DNA from: Clostridia bacterium
GTDB lineage: Bacteria > Bacillota > Clostridia > Oscillospirales > CAG-272
Direction: 5' to 3'
Assembly: GCA_017379815.1 (NCBI GenBank)
Contig: JAFNVK010000083.1
Location: 1-8,847, forward strand
DNA length: 8,847 bases
Part shown: piece after piece, positions 1 through 6,128 of the stretch
Numbering within the stretch: position 1 is the first letter of the stretch
Layout of the letters: every line of letters begins with the position of its first letter
Program-made: the position numbers and the translations under genes
Notes under the pieces: model-generated
What the model was told of the DNA's origin: nothing
What the model saw: only the letters and a program-made list of their open reading frames with translations
Databases searched by the model: none

Positions 1-7
1 AGCAGGT

Positions 8-115
8 GGAGGGCGCGGAGCCCTCCTCGCCGTCCGCAGACGGCGAAACCTTCTCCCGGCCGTTTTCTTTTTGCCAAGCTTTTTCTTTTGGGCCTACATG
101 GGCAAAAGAAAAAGC
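8..115 (+). repeat. Composite three-hairpin repeat element, copy A
   Basis: Seen directly: three stem-loops in order. Hairpin 1 (8-26) has arms GGAGGGC and GCCCTCC around loop GCGGA. Hairpin 2 (27-46) abuts it, with arms TCGCCGTC and GACGGCGA around loop CGCA. After a T-rich linker, hairpin 3 (78-115) has 13-bp arms 78-90 and 103-115 (GCTTTTTCTTTTG and its complement) around a 12-nt loop. The same plan, with the same loop sizes, occurs in inverted orientation at 290-187. Downstream of hairpin 3, the GG-TAA-GGGG stretch also resembles copy B. The element may begin left of the window: bases 3-9 (CAGGTGG) match the bases before hairpin 1 in copy B. I do not recognise a named family; it could be a REP/BIME-like or MITE-like element or a structured RNA. 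Confidence 0.82.
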
Positions 116-129
116 GGAGGTAACGGGGT

Positions 130-156
130 TTGCTTTTTGTGCGGTGGATAAAGCAA
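130..156. repeat. Small inverted repeat between the two element copies
   Basis: Arms TTGCTTT (130-136) and AAAGCAA (150-156) are perfectly complementary around a 13-nt loop. It sits near the centre of the larger palindrome formed by copies A and B (midpoint near 150). A 7-bp AT-rich stem may be incidental; it has no counterpart that would let me test conservation. Confidence 0.4.
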
Positions 157-186
157 CAGCCATCTCACCTTTCAGCCCCCTTAGCC

Positions 187-290
187 ACTTTTCTCTTTGA
201 CACCGCGGGCGCAAAGAGAAAAGTTACCAAAAGAGAAACGCCGAGGTTGTTTCGCGCGTTGCGACGCGCGACCAAGGCTGCGCGCCTTGG
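187..290 (-). repeat. Composite three-hairpin repeat element, copy B (inverted)
   Basis: Read on the minus strand, hairpin 1 (290-272) has arms CCAAGGC and GCCTTGG around loop GCGCA. Hairpin 2 (271-252) abuts it, with arms TCGCGCGT and ACGCGCGA around loop CGCA. Hairpin 3 (224-187) has 13-bp arms ACTTTTCTCTTTG and its complement around a 12-nt loop. The linker shares AAC, GGC, GTTT and TTTTG blocks with copy A. Relative to copy A, three pairs in hairpin 1, four in hairpin 2 and four in hairpin 3 have changed, and every change is compensated, so pairing is conserved while sequence is not. It lies in the direction of operon transcription, so it would be part of the operon's 3' untranslated RNA if transcription reads through. 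Confidence 0.82.
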
Positions 291-297
291 ATGGGCG

Positions 298-311
298 CCA
301 CCTGGCGGTGG
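298..311 (-). repeat. Short hairpin upstream of element copy B
   Basis: CCACC and GGTGG arms flank a 4-nt loop (298-311). It lies just upstream of hairpin 1 of copy B on the minus strand. The 3' arm context CAGGTGG is also found at 3-9, immediately before hairpin 1 of copy A, so this hairpin may be a fourth part of the composite element that is cut by the window edge in copy A. Five base pairs alone are weak evidence. Confidence 0.45.
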
Positions 312-320
312 GGCTGCAAA

Positions 321-413
321 CGCGCTCACGCGCGAGGCAACACGCCTATTGTGCTTCGAGCGCGCTCACGCGCGAGGCAACACACCCATTATGCGTCTCC
401 GCGCTCTCGCGCG
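321..413 (-). repeat. Three direct repeats of a GNRA-loop hairpin, 39-40 nt period
   Basis: The 14-mer CGCGCTCACGCGCG occurs at 321-334 and 361-374, and with one change (CGCGCTCTCGCGCG) at 400-413. The first two copies are part of a longer direct repeat (321-353 and 361-393) with only three substitutions. Each 14-mer is a 5-bp GC stem with a 4-nt loop; the third gains an outer pair (399-414). On the minus strand the loops read GTGA, GTGA and GAGA, all of the GNRA tetraloop class. The array begins within ten bases of the yugP stop codon on the downstream side. It is not a CRISPR: there are fewer than three full copies and only about 6 nt of non-repeated sequence per unit. Confidence 0.75.
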
Positions 414-420
414 GCTTTTC

Positions 421-1122
421 TTATCTTCTTCTGTTATTCGCGATCACGACCAAGCGGAGCAGAGACAGCAGCGAGCTTGCCAAAGCCGCGACGTAGGTCA
501 TCGCCGCCGCCGAAAGCACCCTCCGCGCTCCCCCGATCTCCTCCTCGCCGAGCAGTCGGTTCTCCTGCATCCCCGCGAGTGCCCTCGCCGAGGCGTTGAA
601 CTCCACCGGCAGCGTGATCAGCTGAAACAACGCCGCCAGCGAGAAGCAAAGAATGCCCGCGACCATAAACACGTAGCCCAATTCGCCGATCAGCAATCCT
701 ATGAGAAAGAGCGGCATCGCCAGTCCCGAGCCGATCCGACAAACGGGAATCATACTCATGCGCAGCTGCAAAAAGGAATATTTCTCCGCGTGCTGCAGCG
801 CGTGCCCCGCCTCGTGGCAGGCAACGCCGATCGCCGCAATGCTGCGCGAATCGTGCACGCTCTCCGAAAGACGAAGCGTCCTCGTTCGCGGATCGTAATG
901 GTCGGTCAGATCTCCGCGTACGCGCTCCACGCGTACGTCGTAGACCCCGTTTGCGCGAAGCAGCTGCGAGGCCGCCTCCGCTCCCGTTCTTCCCGTGCGC
1001 GAGACCTTCTTGCTGTACCGATCAAACGTGGAGCTGACCTTCATCTGCGCCCAAAAGGCAAAGAGCATGCCCGGGAGCAGGATCAGCACCGTCCAATCGT
1101 AATAAAACCATCCAAAAAGCAT
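421..1122 (-). CDS. yugP: Membrane zinc metallopeptidase, YugP family
   Basis: A 233-residue protein of the YugP-like neutral zinc metallopeptidase family (Zn_peptidase_2), a membrane-bound protease whose substrates are unknown. The zincin motif HEAGH is at residues 103-107, giving two histidine ligands and the catalytic glutamate. The later LPVEFNAS segment (171-178) carries Glu174, the likely third ligand. A hydrophobic segment at about 9-27 anchors the N-terminus, two more lie at about 129-172 between the metal motifs, and another at about 205-227 precedes the basic end NNRRR. Length fits the family. The start is set by AAGGAG about eight bases upstream; this site overlaps the fmt stop codon (TAAGGAG), so the two genes are closely coupled. 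It is the last gene of the unit before the hairpin-rich region. The family call is firm; the biological role is not known from sequence. Confidence 0.93.
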   Translation of the reverse strand: MLFGWFYYDWTVLILLPGMLFAFWAQMKVSSTFDRYSKKVSRTGRTGAEAASQLLRANGVYDVRVERVRGDLTDHYDPRTRTLRLSESVHDSRSIAAIGVACHEAGHALQHAEKYSFLQLRMSMIPVCRIGSGLAMPLFLIGLLIGELGYVFMVAGILCFSLAALFQLITLPVEFNASARALAGMQENRLLGEEEIGGARRVLSAAAMTYVAALASSLLSLLRLVVIANNRRR

Positions 1123-1130
1123 TTGGGTTT

Positions 1131-1138
1131 TCTCCTTA
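1131..1138 (-). promoter_or_regulatory. yugP ribosome binding site fused to the fmt stop codon
   Basis: On the minus strand, TAAGGAGA contains the TAA stop of fmt (1138-1136) and the Shine-Dalgarno core AAGGAG, eight bases before the yugP ATG. Ribosomes finishing fmt would occupy this site, which suggests coupled translation. Confidence 0.8.
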
Positions 1139-2062
1139 GTTCAATATATCCCCCACGGATATGCGTCTTCCATTGATAAAATCCGCCGAGGACATCTTCT
1201 TCTTCCCCTCGGGAAGAACGCTCAAGAGCGCCACCGCGCCCTCTCCGCAGGCCACCGTGATGCGTCCGTTTTCCAGGGAGATCACCTCGCCCGGTCTTCC
1301 CTTGCCCTCGGTGGGCTCGGAGGAAAGGATCTTAAGAAGCCTTCCGTCAGGCGTGTGCGTGAAGGAGAGCGGAATGGGGGAAAGTCCGCGAATGCGGTCG
1401 TGCACCTCCTTGGCCGTCCTCGAAAAATCAAGCAGGCAGTCCTCCTTCTCAATCTTTGCGGCATAAGTGGCAAGCGCATCGTCCTGCTTCTCGGGCAGGA
1501 TCTCGCCCTTTTCCAGAAGCGCAAGCGTGCGCAAAAGCAGCTCCGCTCCGCATTCTCCAAGCCTATCATGCACCGTTTCAAAAGTATCATGCAGATCAAT
1601 GGCAACGGATTTTTTCAGGAGCATATCGCCCGTGTCAAGGCCGACGTCCATAAACATGGTGGTGATTCCCGTTTCGGCGCAGCCGTCGATGATCGCCCTC
1701 TGCATGGGCGCGGCACCGCGGTAGGCAGGCAGAAGCGAGCCGTGCACGTTGACGCATCCGTATTTGGGATAGTCCAGCACGTTGGCAGGCAAAATTTTGC
1801 CAAAGGCCACCACCACGATGACCTCGGGATCGATCTGCCGAAGAAGGTCGGCGAACTCCTCGTCACGCAGCGTCCTTGGCTGATAGACGGGCAGACCCTT
1901 CTCCTCGGCATAGACCTTTACGGGCGGAGGGGTCAGCGTGTATCCTCTTCCCTTGGGCTTATCGGGCTGGGTGACCACGCCCACGACGTCCTCCCCTGCC
2001 TCGACCAGCGCGCGCAGGGAAAAGAGGGCAAAATCCGGCGTGCCCATAAACAAAATTCTCAT
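1136..2062 (-). CDS. fmt: Methionyl-tRNA formyltransferase
   Basis: Transfers a formyl group from 10-formyltetrahydrofolate to Met-tRNA(fMet) in the cytosol, producing the initiator tRNA. The 308-residue length is normal. The formyltransferase fold spans about 1-185: MGTPDFA at 6-12, the VNVHGSLLPAYRGAAP signature at 104-119 with catalytic Asn105 and His107, and MDVGLDTGD at 138-146 with Asp143, equivalent to the E. coli catalytic triad Asn106/His108/Asp144. The C-terminal tRNA-binding domain follows (about 205-308), with the linker RIRGLSPIPLSF where many homologues have an NPWP-type motif, and a terminal substrate-specificity segment that includes SSADFINGRR. The ATG overlaps the def stop in an ATGA arrangement, so the two genes that add and remove formyl groups are translationally coupled. 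GAGGAG lies within the end of def and can serve as its ribosome binding site. Confidence 0.97.
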   Translation of the reverse strand: MRILFMGTPDFALFSLRALVEAGEDVVGVVTQPDKPKGRGYTLTPPPVKVYAEEKGLPVYQPRTLRDEEFADLLRQIDPEVIVVVAFGKILPANVLDYPKYGCVNVHGSLLPAYRGAAPMQRAIIDGCAETGITTMFMDVGLDTGDMLLKKSVAIDLHDTFETVHDRLGECGAELLLRTLALLEKGEILPEKQDDALATYAAKIEKEDCLLDFSRTAKEVHDRIRGLSPIPLSFTHTPDGRLLKILSSEPTEGKGRPGEVISLENGRITVACGEGAVALLSVLPEGKKKMSSADFINGRRISVGDILN

Positions 2063-2517
2063 TCGGCGTCCAGCTCCTCTACCAGATTATCCACGAAGAG
2101 CTTGCCGTCCAGGTGGTCGATCTCGTGGCAGAAGGCGCGCGCCAGAAGATCGCTGCCCGACACCTCGTAGATCTCGCCCTTGCGGTTCATCGCGCGAACC
2201 GTGACGTGCTTGGGTCGTCTGGTGATGCCCCAGCGGCCGGGGATGGAGAGGCAGCCCTCCTGCTCCTGCTGCTCGCCTGCGTAGGCGATGATGCGGGGAT
2301 TGATCAGCTCGTAGACCTCGCCCGGCTCGACCTCCACCACCGCGATGCGGCGCAAAACGCCAACCTGGGGTGCGGCCAGTCCGCAGCCGTCGGCCTCGCG
2401 CATGGTCTCGATCATATCGTCCAGCAGCGTCACGATACGGGGGGTGACGGCGTCCACGGGACGGCAGACCCTGCGCAGGGTCTCATCCCCCATCTTTACG
2501 ATTCTCAGCTTTGCCAT
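2059..2517 (-). CDS. def: Peptide deformylase
   Basis: Removes the N-formyl group from the first methionine of new proteins; a metalloenzyme working at the ribosome exit. With the start at 2517 it has 152 residues, usual for this class. The three family motifs are present: GCGLAAPQVG (44-53), EGCLS (87-91, with the cysteine metal ligand at 89) and HEIDH (131-135, two histidine ligands and the catalytic glutamate). The residue before HEIDH is Cys rather than Gln, as I recall seeing in other clostridial forms. I chose the ATG at 2517 because GAAGGAG stands about ten bases upstream and the protein then begins MAKLRIVK, as homologues do. An upstream in-frame ATG at 2541 would add eight basic residues, but its purine-rich site is almost touching the ATG. 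It lies 40 nt after priA and overlaps fmt by four bases. Confidence 0.96.
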   Translation of the reverse strand: MAKLRIVKMGDETLRRVCRPVDAVTPRIVTLLDDMIETMREADGCGLAAPQVGVLRRIAVVEVEPGEVYELINPRIIAYAGEQQEQEGCLSIPGRWGITRRPKHVTVRAMNRKGEIYEVSGSDLLARAFCHEIDHLDGKLFVDNLVEELDAE

Positions 2518-2525
2518 AGTGTATT

Positions 2526-2534
2526 TTCTCCTTC
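2526..2534 (-). promoter_or_regulatory. def ribosome binding site that decides the start
   Basis: The minus-strand sequence GAAGGAGAA lies about ten bases before the ATG at 2517. The alternative ATG at 2541 has GGCGGAGGA directly against it, too close for normal ribosome placement. This favours the shorter 152-residue deformylase. Confidence 0.72.
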
Positions 2535-2557
2535 GGTTCATTCCTCCGCCGTCTCTC

Positions 2558-5068
2558 TTAAAGACCCGACGGATTGAAATCTATGCCCAGATGAATGCTT
2601 CTTCCGATCTTGATCGAGAACTCGGTCAGGATCTCGGCAAACAGGGCGAGGGTGCGACGGGTCAGCTTGCATTTGATGACCATGCGCATCCGATATTTGT
2701 TGTCTACGCGGTAGACGGGCGCCTCAAAGGGGCCAAAGGTGACCAGCTCCACGTCAGCGTAGCTCTGCGCCATCTTCTGCCTGAGCATCTCGGCAAGCAG
2801 GGTCGCGGCGCGAAGCACCTCGGTCTCCAGCATGCCGCTGAGCGTCATCAGGGCGATGTCGCAGAAGGGCGGAAAGACCAGAAGCCTGCGCAGGCGGATC
2901 TCCCGCTCGTAAAAGGCCTCGTAATCCTGCGCGCAGGCAAGACGGATGATCTCGCTGTCGGGATTTGCCGTCTGGATCACGGCAAGACCCTCCTTCTCTG
3001 CGCGTCCCGCACGGCCGATGACCTGCGTGAGCATGGCAAAGGTGCGCTCGGCGGCGCGGTAATCGTCCAGATACAGCGAGGAATCCGCCATCAGAACGCC
3101 AACGAGCGTCACGTCGGGAAAGTCGTGCCCTTTGGTGACCATCTGCGTGCCGAGCAGGACGTCTGCCTCGTGCGCGCGGAACGCGCCGAGCATACGGTCG
3201 TAGGAAAGCTTGGAGGATGCCGTGTCGGTATCCATGCGAAGCACCCTTGCGCTCGGCAGGAGCGTGCCAAGCTCCTCCTCCACCCTCTGCGTGCCAAAGC
3301 CCTGGCGCGCAAGATGCGGCGACTTACAGGCGGGGCACTCCTCGGGCAGAGGGGCGCGGTGTCCGCACCAATGGCAGACCAGCTCGCCCTCGCGATAGGT
3401 CCCCTTGCGGGTATGGTAGGTCAGTGCCACCGAGCAGCGCGGACAGGTGACGGCCTCTCCGCAGGAGCGACAGCTGACGAAATGGTTATATCCACGGCGG
3501 TTGAGGAACAGAATGGACTGCTCTCCCGCCTCGGTCACGCGGCAAAGCTGGGCGGCAAGACGCTCGCCAAGCGGAGAAAGCACGCCGCCTCCCGCCTCCC
3601 GACGCATATCGGCAACCTCCACACGGGGCAGACGAGCCGAGCCGTAGCGCTCCTTGAGCGTGACGAGCGTGTAGACGCCCTCCTTGGCCTTGCGGTAGCT
3701 TTCAAGCGAGGGGGTGGCCGACGCCAGAAGCATCAGGGCCTTGTTGTGGGCACAGCGGAAGCGTGCCACGTCGCGTGCGTGGTATTTCGGGTTCTGATCC
3801 GACTTGTAGGTATGCTCCTGCTCCTCGTCGATGATGATCGCACCCAGATTTTTGACGGGCGAAAAGACCGCCGAGCGTGTACCGATGACCACGTCGGCCC
3901 GTCCCTCGCGGATGCGGCAATAGGCGTCGTATCGCTCCCCCTGGGAAAGCGCGGAATGAATGACCGCCACGCGCTCGCCGTAGCGCGCGCAGAAGATGGC
4001 GACCGATTGCGGCGTGAGCGCGATCTCGGGAAGCAGAAGGATCACTCCCCTGCCCTCCTCAAGAAGCCGGTCGATCAGCTCGATCATCACGCAGGTCTTG
4101 CCGCTTCCCGTAACGCCGTGCAGAAGCGCGGCCTTGGGCTCGCCCGAGCGCGCAAGCGCGATCAGGGTGTCCGCCGCTCCTCTCTGCTCGGGAGAGAGCA
4201 GGACGCAGCGCGTGCCCTTTTCCTTGCCTGTGCGTGCGGCCTCGGCATAGGGATTGCGGTCGATGCGCCGCTCCGCCGTGGCAAGCACGCCCTTTTTCAC
4301 GAGGGTCTGCAAGGGGGAATCCGTGACCTCTGCCTGCCGACGGAGATCCGCGGCCGAAAGAGGCTCCTCGCTCTCAAGCAAGGCGGTCAGCACGCGTCTT
4401 TGCGCGTCGCCCGAGAGCTTGATCCCGCGCACGGGATCGCCGTCCAGCAGAGCGAAGCATTCCTCACGCGTCAGCGCCGTGGCGTAGATGCGCTCGGTCT
4501 TGCCCTCGGAGGCGTCCTTGAGCAGGACCCGCTTTTGGAGATAGCCCCCCTTGACCAGGCGGCGAAGACGCACCTCCACCCCCGCGCCGAAATGCTCGCG
4601 CAGAGCGGTAAAGGAGGCCTCGCCCCTCTCCGCGACGTAGGTATAGACGAACAAATCCGACGATTGAAGGTCGTCGGATGCAGCGGTGGGAATATGCATG
4701 GGATCCGCGCCGTAGAGCGTGACCAGGCGGGAAAGCGCCGACGCAGGGATCATGGCACGCACCGCATCCCCCGTGGAGCAAAGAATGCGCGTTTTGAGGA
4801 AACGGCAAAGGCCAAGCATCTCCTCGTCCAGCGCCATATGCTCGGGGCAAACGGCAAAGATGGGCTTGAGATCGGCATAGGCCGTCTCCTCGCGCACCTC
4901 CACCACAAGCCCAAGCCTGCGGTGATTGGCAACGCCGAAGGGCACCGTGACGAACACGCCTGCCCGAATTTCGGCGTCCAGCTCCTCGGGGATCCGATAG
5001 TCGTAAATACCGTCGATGGGAAAGGGATTATCCAGCAGGCATACGCCTGCACAATGTTCCCGTCTCAT
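2558..5068 (-). CDS. priA: Primosomal protein N', replication restart helicase PriA
   Basis: A 3'-to-5' superfamily 2 DNA helicase that recognises stalled forks and reloads the replisome. At 836 residues it is full length. The N-terminal 3'-DNA-binding region (about 8-110) begins AGVCLLDNPFPIDGIYDY, followed by a winged-helix-type region. Helicase motifs: Walker A GVTGSGKT (318-325), LLPEIALTPQ (345-354), IGTRSAVFSP (395-404), motif II IDEEQEHTYKSD (413-424), SATPSLESY (450-458) and motif VI QVIGRAGR (682-689). Eight cysteines (533, 536, 542, 545, 565, 568, 578, 581) form the paired zinc sites typical of PriA. Motif II reads DEEQ rather than the commoner DEEH. The ATG is 14 bases after the rpoZ stop and lacks a clear Shine-Dalgarno site, so translation may depend on re-initiation from rpoZ. 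In B. subtilis coaBC sits between rpoZ and priA; it is missing here. Confidence 0.97.
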   Translation of the reverse strand: MRREHCAGVCLLDNPFPIDGIYDYRIPEELDAEIRAGVFVTVPFGVANHRRLGLVVEVREETAYADLKPIFAVCPEHMALDEEMLGLCRFLKTRILCSTGDAVRAMIPASALSRLVTLYGADPMHIPTAASDDLQSSDLFVYTYVAERGEASFTALREHFGAGVEVRLRRLVKGGYLQKRVLLKDASEGKTERIYATALTREECFALLDGDPVRGIKLSGDAQRRVLTALLESEEPLSAADLRRQAEVTDSPLQTLVKKGVLATAERRIDRNPYAEAARTGKEKGTRCVLLSPEQRGAADTLIALARSGEPKAALLHGVTGSGKTCVMIELIDRLLEEGRGVILLLPEIALTPQSVAIFCARYGERVAVIHSALSQGERYDAYCRIREGRADVVIGTRSAVFSPVKNLGAIIIDEEQEHTYKSDQNPKYHARDVARFRCAHNKALMLLASATPSLESYRKAKEGVYTLVTLKERYGSARLPRVEVADMRREAGGGVLSPLGERLAAQLCRVTEAGEQSILFLNRRGYNHFVSCRSCGEAVTCPRCSVALTYHTRKGTYREGELVCHWCGHRAPLPEECPACKSPHLARQGFGTQRVEEELGTLLPSARVLRMDTDTASSKLSYDRMLGAFRAHEADVLLGTQMVTKGHDFPDVTLVGVLMADSSLYLDDYRAAERTFAMLTQVIGRAGRAEKEGLAVIQTANPDSEIIRLACAQDYEAFYEREIRLRRLLVFPPFCDIALMTLSGMLETEVLRAATLLAEMLRQKMAQSYADVELVTFGPFEAPVYRVDNKYRMRMVIKCKLTRRTLALFAEILTEFSIKIGRSIHLGIDFNPSGL

Positions 5069-5082
5069 GCGTTGTGTGCGTC

Positions 5083-5397
5083 TTACTCGCCGTCTGCCTC
5101 GGCCGTCTCGGCCTCTGCCTGCACGGGCTCCTCCTCGGGGGCAAGCTCGATGACGTAGCGGCCCTCGTACAGATGGTTCACGGCCACCTTAACGGCCTTC
5201 TCGTCGCGCAGCTCGCGGTCGATCATGGTGTTGATGGGGCGGTCGGTCTCCTTGTTGCCCGTCTGTGCCTTTTCAGCGGCGTCGTGCTGACGGACGTACT
5301 CGTTGGTGACAAGGCGTGCGCACTTTGCCGTGGCCAGTGCCAGCTCGTAGCGGTTGCATTTGCCCTTCGTCAATTCTTCAATGGTGGGATACAGCAT
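5083..5397 (-). CDS. rpoZ: RNA polymerase omega subunit
   Basis: Small accessory subunit that folds around the C-terminal end of beta-prime and aids RNA polymerase assembly. The 104-residue protein starts MLYPTIEELTKGKCNRYELA; the NRYEL block (15-19) followed by TAKCARLV (23-30) is the omega signature, although the family usually has Arg where Cys26 stands. DRPINTMIDREL (52-63) and KAVKVAVNHL (67-76) are also typical. The last 17 residues (88-104) form an acidic Glu/Ala-rich tail, which varies widely in the family. The start is fixed by AAAAGGAG nine bases upstream of the ATG at 5397; the frame stays open further upstream to 5544, but that part overlaps gmk and does not look like omega. It lies 79 nt after gmk, the largest gap in the unit, and just upstream of priA. 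Confidence 0.94.
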   Translation of the reverse strand: MLYPTIEELTKGKCNRYELALATAKCARLVTNEYVRQHDAAEKAQTGNKETDRPINTMIDRELRDEKAVKVAVNHLYEGRYVIELAPEEEPVQAEAETAEADGE

Positions 5398-5476
5398 TCT
5401 CTTTTTCTCCTTTTTGCCAAGTGGTTTATGCTTACGAAAAGCGCGTTTGTTCTCTTGTTCAGCGTCGCGGGGGGGC

Positions 5477-6088
5477 TCAGCCCTCCTCAAAATAGGCGGC
5501 GCGTGCGTTGGGGTGACGGCGGAGCGAGCAGCGCTCGGCCGCAACGATGGCGCGGATCTGCTCTACGCAGTCCTCGGCGCGATCGGGATAATTGTAGACC
5601 ACGTAATCGTACTCGTCAAGCAGGGCGATCTCCTCGCGCGTACGCGCAAGACGCCGCTGAATGACCTCCTCGGTCTCGGTTCCTCTGTGGCGAAGGCGCC
5701 ACTCCTGGATCGCAAAGGTGGGGGGCAGGAGCATGATCAGCACCGCCTCGGGATAGAGACGCTTGACGTTCATCGCTCCCTCGACCTCGATCTCAAGGAT
5801 CAGATTCTTCCCCTGCTCCAGAACCTCAAGGGCCTCCTTTAAGGGGGTTCCGTAATAGTTTCCGCAATAGGAGGTATGCTCCAGCATATCCCCTCTTGCG
5901 ATGCGCTCCTCAAACTCCTCACGGGAGATGAAGTGATAGTTGACGCCGTCCACCTCGCCGGGACGGGGCGCACGCGTGGTGGCCGACACCGAGAAGGCGT
6001 AGCCCTCCATTTGCGAAAGACGGCCGTTGACCGTTCCCTTTCCGCTCCCCGCAGGGCCGGAGACCACAAGCATCAATCCTTTTTCCAT
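5477..6088 (-). CDS. gmk: Guanylate kinase
   Basis: Phosphorylates GMP (and dGMP) with ATP to give GDP, an essential cytosolic step toward GTP. The 203-residue protein carries the P-loop GPAGSGKGT at 11-19, then SVSATTRAPRPGEVDGVNYH (33-52), the GMP-binding block with Ser34, Arg38, Arg41 and Tyr51. The segment YYGTP (78-82) and LILEIEVEGA (96-105) complete the GMP side, and RLRHRGTETEEVIQRRL (131-147) is the ATP-side lid with its arginines. The ATG at 6088 is preceded by GAGAGG nine bases upstream; extending the frame upstream to 6190 would overlap remA and adds unrelated sequence. The stop lies next to a run of seven C residues (minus strand), which is outside the coding part. The order yicC-remA-gmk-rpoZ is the standard arrangement in Bacillota. 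Confidence 0.97.
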   Translation of the reverse strand: MEKGLMLVVSGPAGSGKGTVNGRLSQMEGYAFSVSATTRAPRPGEVDGVNYHFISREEFEERIARGDMLEHTSYCGNYYGTPLKEALEVLEQGKNLILEIEVEGAMNVKRLYPEAVLIMLLPPTFAIQEWRLRHRGTETEEVIQRRLARTREEIALLDEYDYVVYNYPDRAEDCVEQIRAIVAAERCSLRRHPNARAAYFEEG

Positions 6089-6128
6089 AGTCGCGTTCCT
6101 CTCTTTCTCGTCTCTGGTCAAGGGGCTC

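Larger units (their letters stand above)
1..420. other. Non-coding, hairpin-dense intergenic region
   Basis: No open frame here has a ribosome binding site together with recognisable protein sequence; the short plus-strand frames read through the repeats and are low-complexity, rich in Ser and Arg. The stretch is filled by the two inverted composite elements, a linking hairpin and the GNRA hairpin array. No canonical intrinsic terminator for the operon is seen after yugP: the GC-rich stems are not followed directly by a U-run on the minus strand, although hairpin 2 of copy B is followed about 13 nt later by TTTCTCTTTT. Confidence 0.7.

Noticed and set aside
321..413. Possible CRISPR array
   Set aside because: Two and a partial third copy, 39-40 nt period with about 34 nt repeated, so there is no spacer of useful length and no cas gene.
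130..1176. A 348-codon plus-strand frame through the repeats and across yugP
   Set aside because: Antisense to a protease gene with a clear HEAGH motif; its first part merely translates the hairpin repeats.
2345..5158. A 937-codon open frame on the plus strand
   Set aside because: It lies antisense to priA and the 5' part of def, which have full family motifs. The translation is rich in His, Arg and Leu with no recognisable domain, as expected from codon bias in a GC-rich gene.
5469..5475. Run of seven G residues as a phase-variation site
   Set aside because: It lies just outside the gmk coding sequence, beyond its stop codon, so slippage would not change a protein.
5398..5476. A second promoter in the 79-nt gap before rpoZ
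   Set aside because: A CATAAA-like -10 can be drawn, but no -35 box at 16-18 bp; the nearest candidate (TGAACA) is about 25 bp away.
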